Of a DNA stretch of 8,021 nt, positions 6,304 to 8,021 are shown in pieces. A program made the position numbers and the translations under genes. Origin of the DNA: Bacillota bacterium (lineage in GTDB: Bacteria; Bacillota; Clostridia; Peptostreptococcales; Anaerovoracaceae); assembly GCA_017619905.1 (NCBI GenBank), contig JAFZRK010000046.1, forward strand, positions 1 through 8,021, in the 5' to 3' direction. The notes under the pieces were generated by a model that worked only from the letters and a program-made list of their open reading frames with translations, did no database searches and was not told the DNA's origin. Positions within the stretch are counted from its first letter, which is position 1, and each line of letters opens with the position of its first letter.

Positions 6304-7227
6304 ATGGCAAAACTGTACACACCCGCAATGGCCAAGGTCGACAGGAAGAAGGCAAGAGATCTTGCCCGCCATAACGGCAAGGAAGTAAAGTCTTCGCCGA
6401 CCAAGGAAGCCTGGAAGCGGCTCAAAAGAAACAAACTGGCTATAGTCGGTATGATAGTTCTCATCATCATATTCATAATAGCTATCATAGGTCCGCTGAT
6501 CGCGCCTTACGACTACAGAGCGTACGACTACGACCATATCAATCAGGCACCCAGCCATGACCACATCATGGGTACGGACGGCTACGGAAGAGACATCTTT
6601 TCCAGACTTTTGATCGGAGCCAGGTACTCCGTCCCCATCGGCTTCCTGGTAGTAATATTCGCCTTCGCCATAGGCGGTACGCTGGGCGCTATCGCGGCGT
6701 ACTACGGCGGCAAGGTGGACATGGTAATAATGCGTATACTGGATATCTTCCAGTCCATACCGCCCATGCTGATGGCTATCGCCGTAGTGGCGGTACTGGG
6801 CGGAGGTGTCAGGAACCTGATCATATCGATAGTTATAAGCTCGCTGCCCGCAAGAGCCCGTATAGTCCGCGCCTCCATACTTACAGTTAAGAGGAACGAC
6901 TACATCGAGTCCGCAAAGGCCATGGGCGCCAGCAGCAAGAGACAGCTGGTGAAGTTCATGCTGCCGAACGCTCTGGGTCCGATACTTACGAGCTTCACGT
7001 TCAGCGTGGCGACGGCAATACTCACCATCTCCTCGCTGAGCTACATAGGCCTGGGCATTGCGGAGCCCGCTCCGGAGTGGGGCGCCATGCTCTCCGCCGG
7101 AAAAGCGCTTCTGCGCCAGGCGCCGCACGTGCTGCTCTTCCCGGGCCTTGCGATAATGATCACTGTACTTGCGCTCAACCTCTTCGGCGACGGCATCAGA
7201 GATGCCCTCGACCCGCGGCTTAAGTAA
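6304..7227 (+). CDS. ABC importer permease, DppC/OppC type
   Basis: The second membrane subunit, forming the translocation channel with the product of the preceding gene. Seen in 307 residues: a basic cytoplasmic N-terminus (about 1-43) ending in the family block AWKRLKRNKLAIVG (36-49), a first membrane segment (about 46-68), and the DppC hallmark MGTDGYGRDIFSRLLIGARYS (89-109). Membrane segments follow at about 112-133, 153-167, 171-182, 230-250 and 276-296. The EAA-type loop is SAKAMGASSKRQLVKFMLPN (203-222), and the closing block GDGIRDALDPRLK (295-307) is typical for the family. The length is normal. The start is set by AGGAGG at 6292-6297, six bases before the ATG, and by the 1-base gap to the upstream stop, implying coupled translation. 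Substrate choice is set mainly by the binding protein, so Dpp versus Opp cannot be decided here. Confidence 0.95.
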   Translation: MAKLYTPAMAKVDRKKARDLARHNGKEVKSSPTKEAWKRLKRNKLAIVGMIVLIIIFIIAIIGPLIAPYDYRAYDYDHINQAPSHDHIMGTDGYGRDIFSRLLIGARYSVPIGFLVVIFAFAIGGTLGAIAAYYGGKVDMVIMRILDIFQSIPPMLMAIAVVAVLGGGVRNLIISIVISSLPARARIVRASILTVKRNDYIESAKAMGASSKRQLVKFMLPNALGPILTSFTFSVATAILTISSLSYIGLGIAEPAPEWGAMLSAGKALLRQAPHVLLFPGLAIMITVLALNLFGDGIRDALDPRLK

Positions 7228-7238
7228 AGGAGGGAATT

Positions 7239-8021
7239 ATGGCAGACGAAAAAGTAATAGTTCCCGAAACCAACCAGGAACCGAAGAAGAAGACTCCTGT
7301 GCTTGAGCTTAAAGATCTGGTAGTCCACTACGAGACTCCGGAAGGCGTTGCGGAAGCTGTAAACAAAGTTAGCTTCATCGTAAACGAGTCCGAGACCATA
7401 GGTCTGGTAGGCGAGACAGGCGCAGGCAAGACCACCATAGCGCTCACCACCATGGGATTGCTCCCCGACGCGGGACACGTCATCCAGGGCGAGGTGCTTC
7501 TGGACGGTGTGAACATTGCGAACACATCCAGAAAAAAGAGAGATAAAAAGAGACACAACAAGAAGATGCGCCACCTGCGCGGCGGCACCATGGGCATGAT
7601 CTTCCAGGATCCTATGTCCGCTCTCAACCCGGTGCAGTACGTAGGCGACCAGATCGCCGAGGTAGTCCTTCTCCACAATCCTGTAAGCAAGGCCGAGGCA
7701 AAGGCCCGCGCCATAGAGATGATGGAGACCGTAGGCATCCCGGGCAACCGCTACAGCGAGTATCCGCATCAGTTCTCCGGCGGCATGAAGCAGCGCATAG
7801 TAATAGCTATGGCGCTTGCCTGCAACCCCAGACTTCTCATAGCGGACGAGCCCACCACCGCTCTGGACGTGACCATTCAGGCGCAGGTGCTGGATCTCAT
7901 GAAAAAGCTGCAGGAGCAGTTCCACACCGCTACTGTCATGATCACGCACGATCTGGGCGTCGTAGCTGAGACCTGCGATAAGGTTGCTGTTATTTACGCC
8001 GGCGAAGTAGTGGAGTACGGA
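7239..8021 (+). CDS. ABC importer ATPase, DppD/OppD type, 3' end missing
   Basis: An ATP-hydrolysing subunit that powers the importer from the cytoplasmic side. The frame is open from ATG 7239 to the right edge (261 residues visible of a usual 320-340), so the missing part includes the C-terminal oligopeptide-transporter domain. Seen: Walker A GETGAGKTT (58-66), Q-loop FQDPMSALNP (122-131), ABC signature FSGGMKQR (179-186), Walker B LLIADEPTTALD (199-210) and the switch histidine in ITHDLG (H237). All nucleotide-binding motifs are intact. The start follows AAGGAGG (7227-7233) with five bases between, and lies 11 bases after the preceding stop. Two oddities stand out: a hydrophilic N-terminal lead of about 20 residues rich in Lys/Glu, and a strongly basic stretch (about 98-111, mostly Lys/Arg/His) where homologues usually have a shorter acidic-basic helix before the RG of the next strand. 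Bases differ from the common GESGSGKS Walker A but keep the consensus. A partner DppF/OppF-type ATPase is expected downstream, outside the window. Confidence 0.94.
   Translation, partial: MADEKVIVPETNQEPKKKTPVLELKDLVVHYETPEGVAEAVNKVSFIVNESETIGLVGETGAGKTTIALTTMGLLPDAGHVIQGEVLLDGVNIANTSRKKRDKKRHNKKMRHLRGGTMGMIFQDPMSALNPVQYVGDQIAEVVLLHNPVSKAEAKARAIEMMETVGIPGNRYSEYPHQFSGGMKQRIVIAMALACNPRLLIADEPTTALDVTIQAQVLDLMKKLQEQFHTATVMITHDLGVVAETCDKVAVIYAGEVVEYG

Noticed and set aside
6280..7949. Two overlapping minus-strand open frames opposite the second permease and the ATPase
   Set aside because: They are antisense to genes with clear motifs, overlap each other and show no domain.

Overview
The window looks like an ordinary chromosomal segment of a moderately GC-rich, low-oxygen-type Firmicute (Bacillota, class Clostridia or close to it). 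That assignment is an inference. It rests on a DUF1385/YqhQ-type membrane protein translationally coupled to prmC, strong AGGAGG ribosome binding sites, a lipoprotein with an Asn-rich linker after its lipobox, and a PucR/CdaR-type regulator beside a peptide-transport operon. No tRNA, rRNA, CRISPR array, insertion sequence or phage gene is visible.

Layout. Bases 1-1744 hold the 3' part of a DUF1385 gene (its start lies left of the window) overlapping by 4 bases (ATGA) with prmC, the release-factor glutamine methyltransferase. Bases 1745-1869 separate prmC from a convergent gene and carry a hairpin followed by a T-tract (a terminator), itself nested in a larger quasi-palindrome. Bases 1870-3420, on the minus strand, encode a 516-residue regulator with a C-terminal PucR-type helix-turn-helix. 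Bases 3421-3615 are a divergent intergenic region with a 7-bp-arm inverted repeat and a second half-site, a plausible operator/promoter region.

From 3616 rightward runs a family 5 (dipeptide/oligopeptide/nickel-type) ABC importer operon: lipoprotein binding protein, a spacer with a strong stem-loop, a DppB/OppB-type permease, a DppC/OppC-type permease 1 base later, and a DppD/OppD-type ATPase cut by the right edge at base 8021. A second ATPase (DppF/OppF type) would be expected beyond the edge.

How the genes fit together. The binding protein captures a peptide-like or other family 5 ligand outside the cell and delivers it to the two-permease channel, and the ATPases power import. The divergent regulator is the obvious candidate to control the operon through the palindrome between them, but this is inferred from layout only. 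The DUF1385-prmC pair is a separate housekeeping unit. I see no clearly new biological system; the most useful leads are the candidate operator, the poorly assignable sensor half of the regulator, and the palindromic element between the convergent genes.
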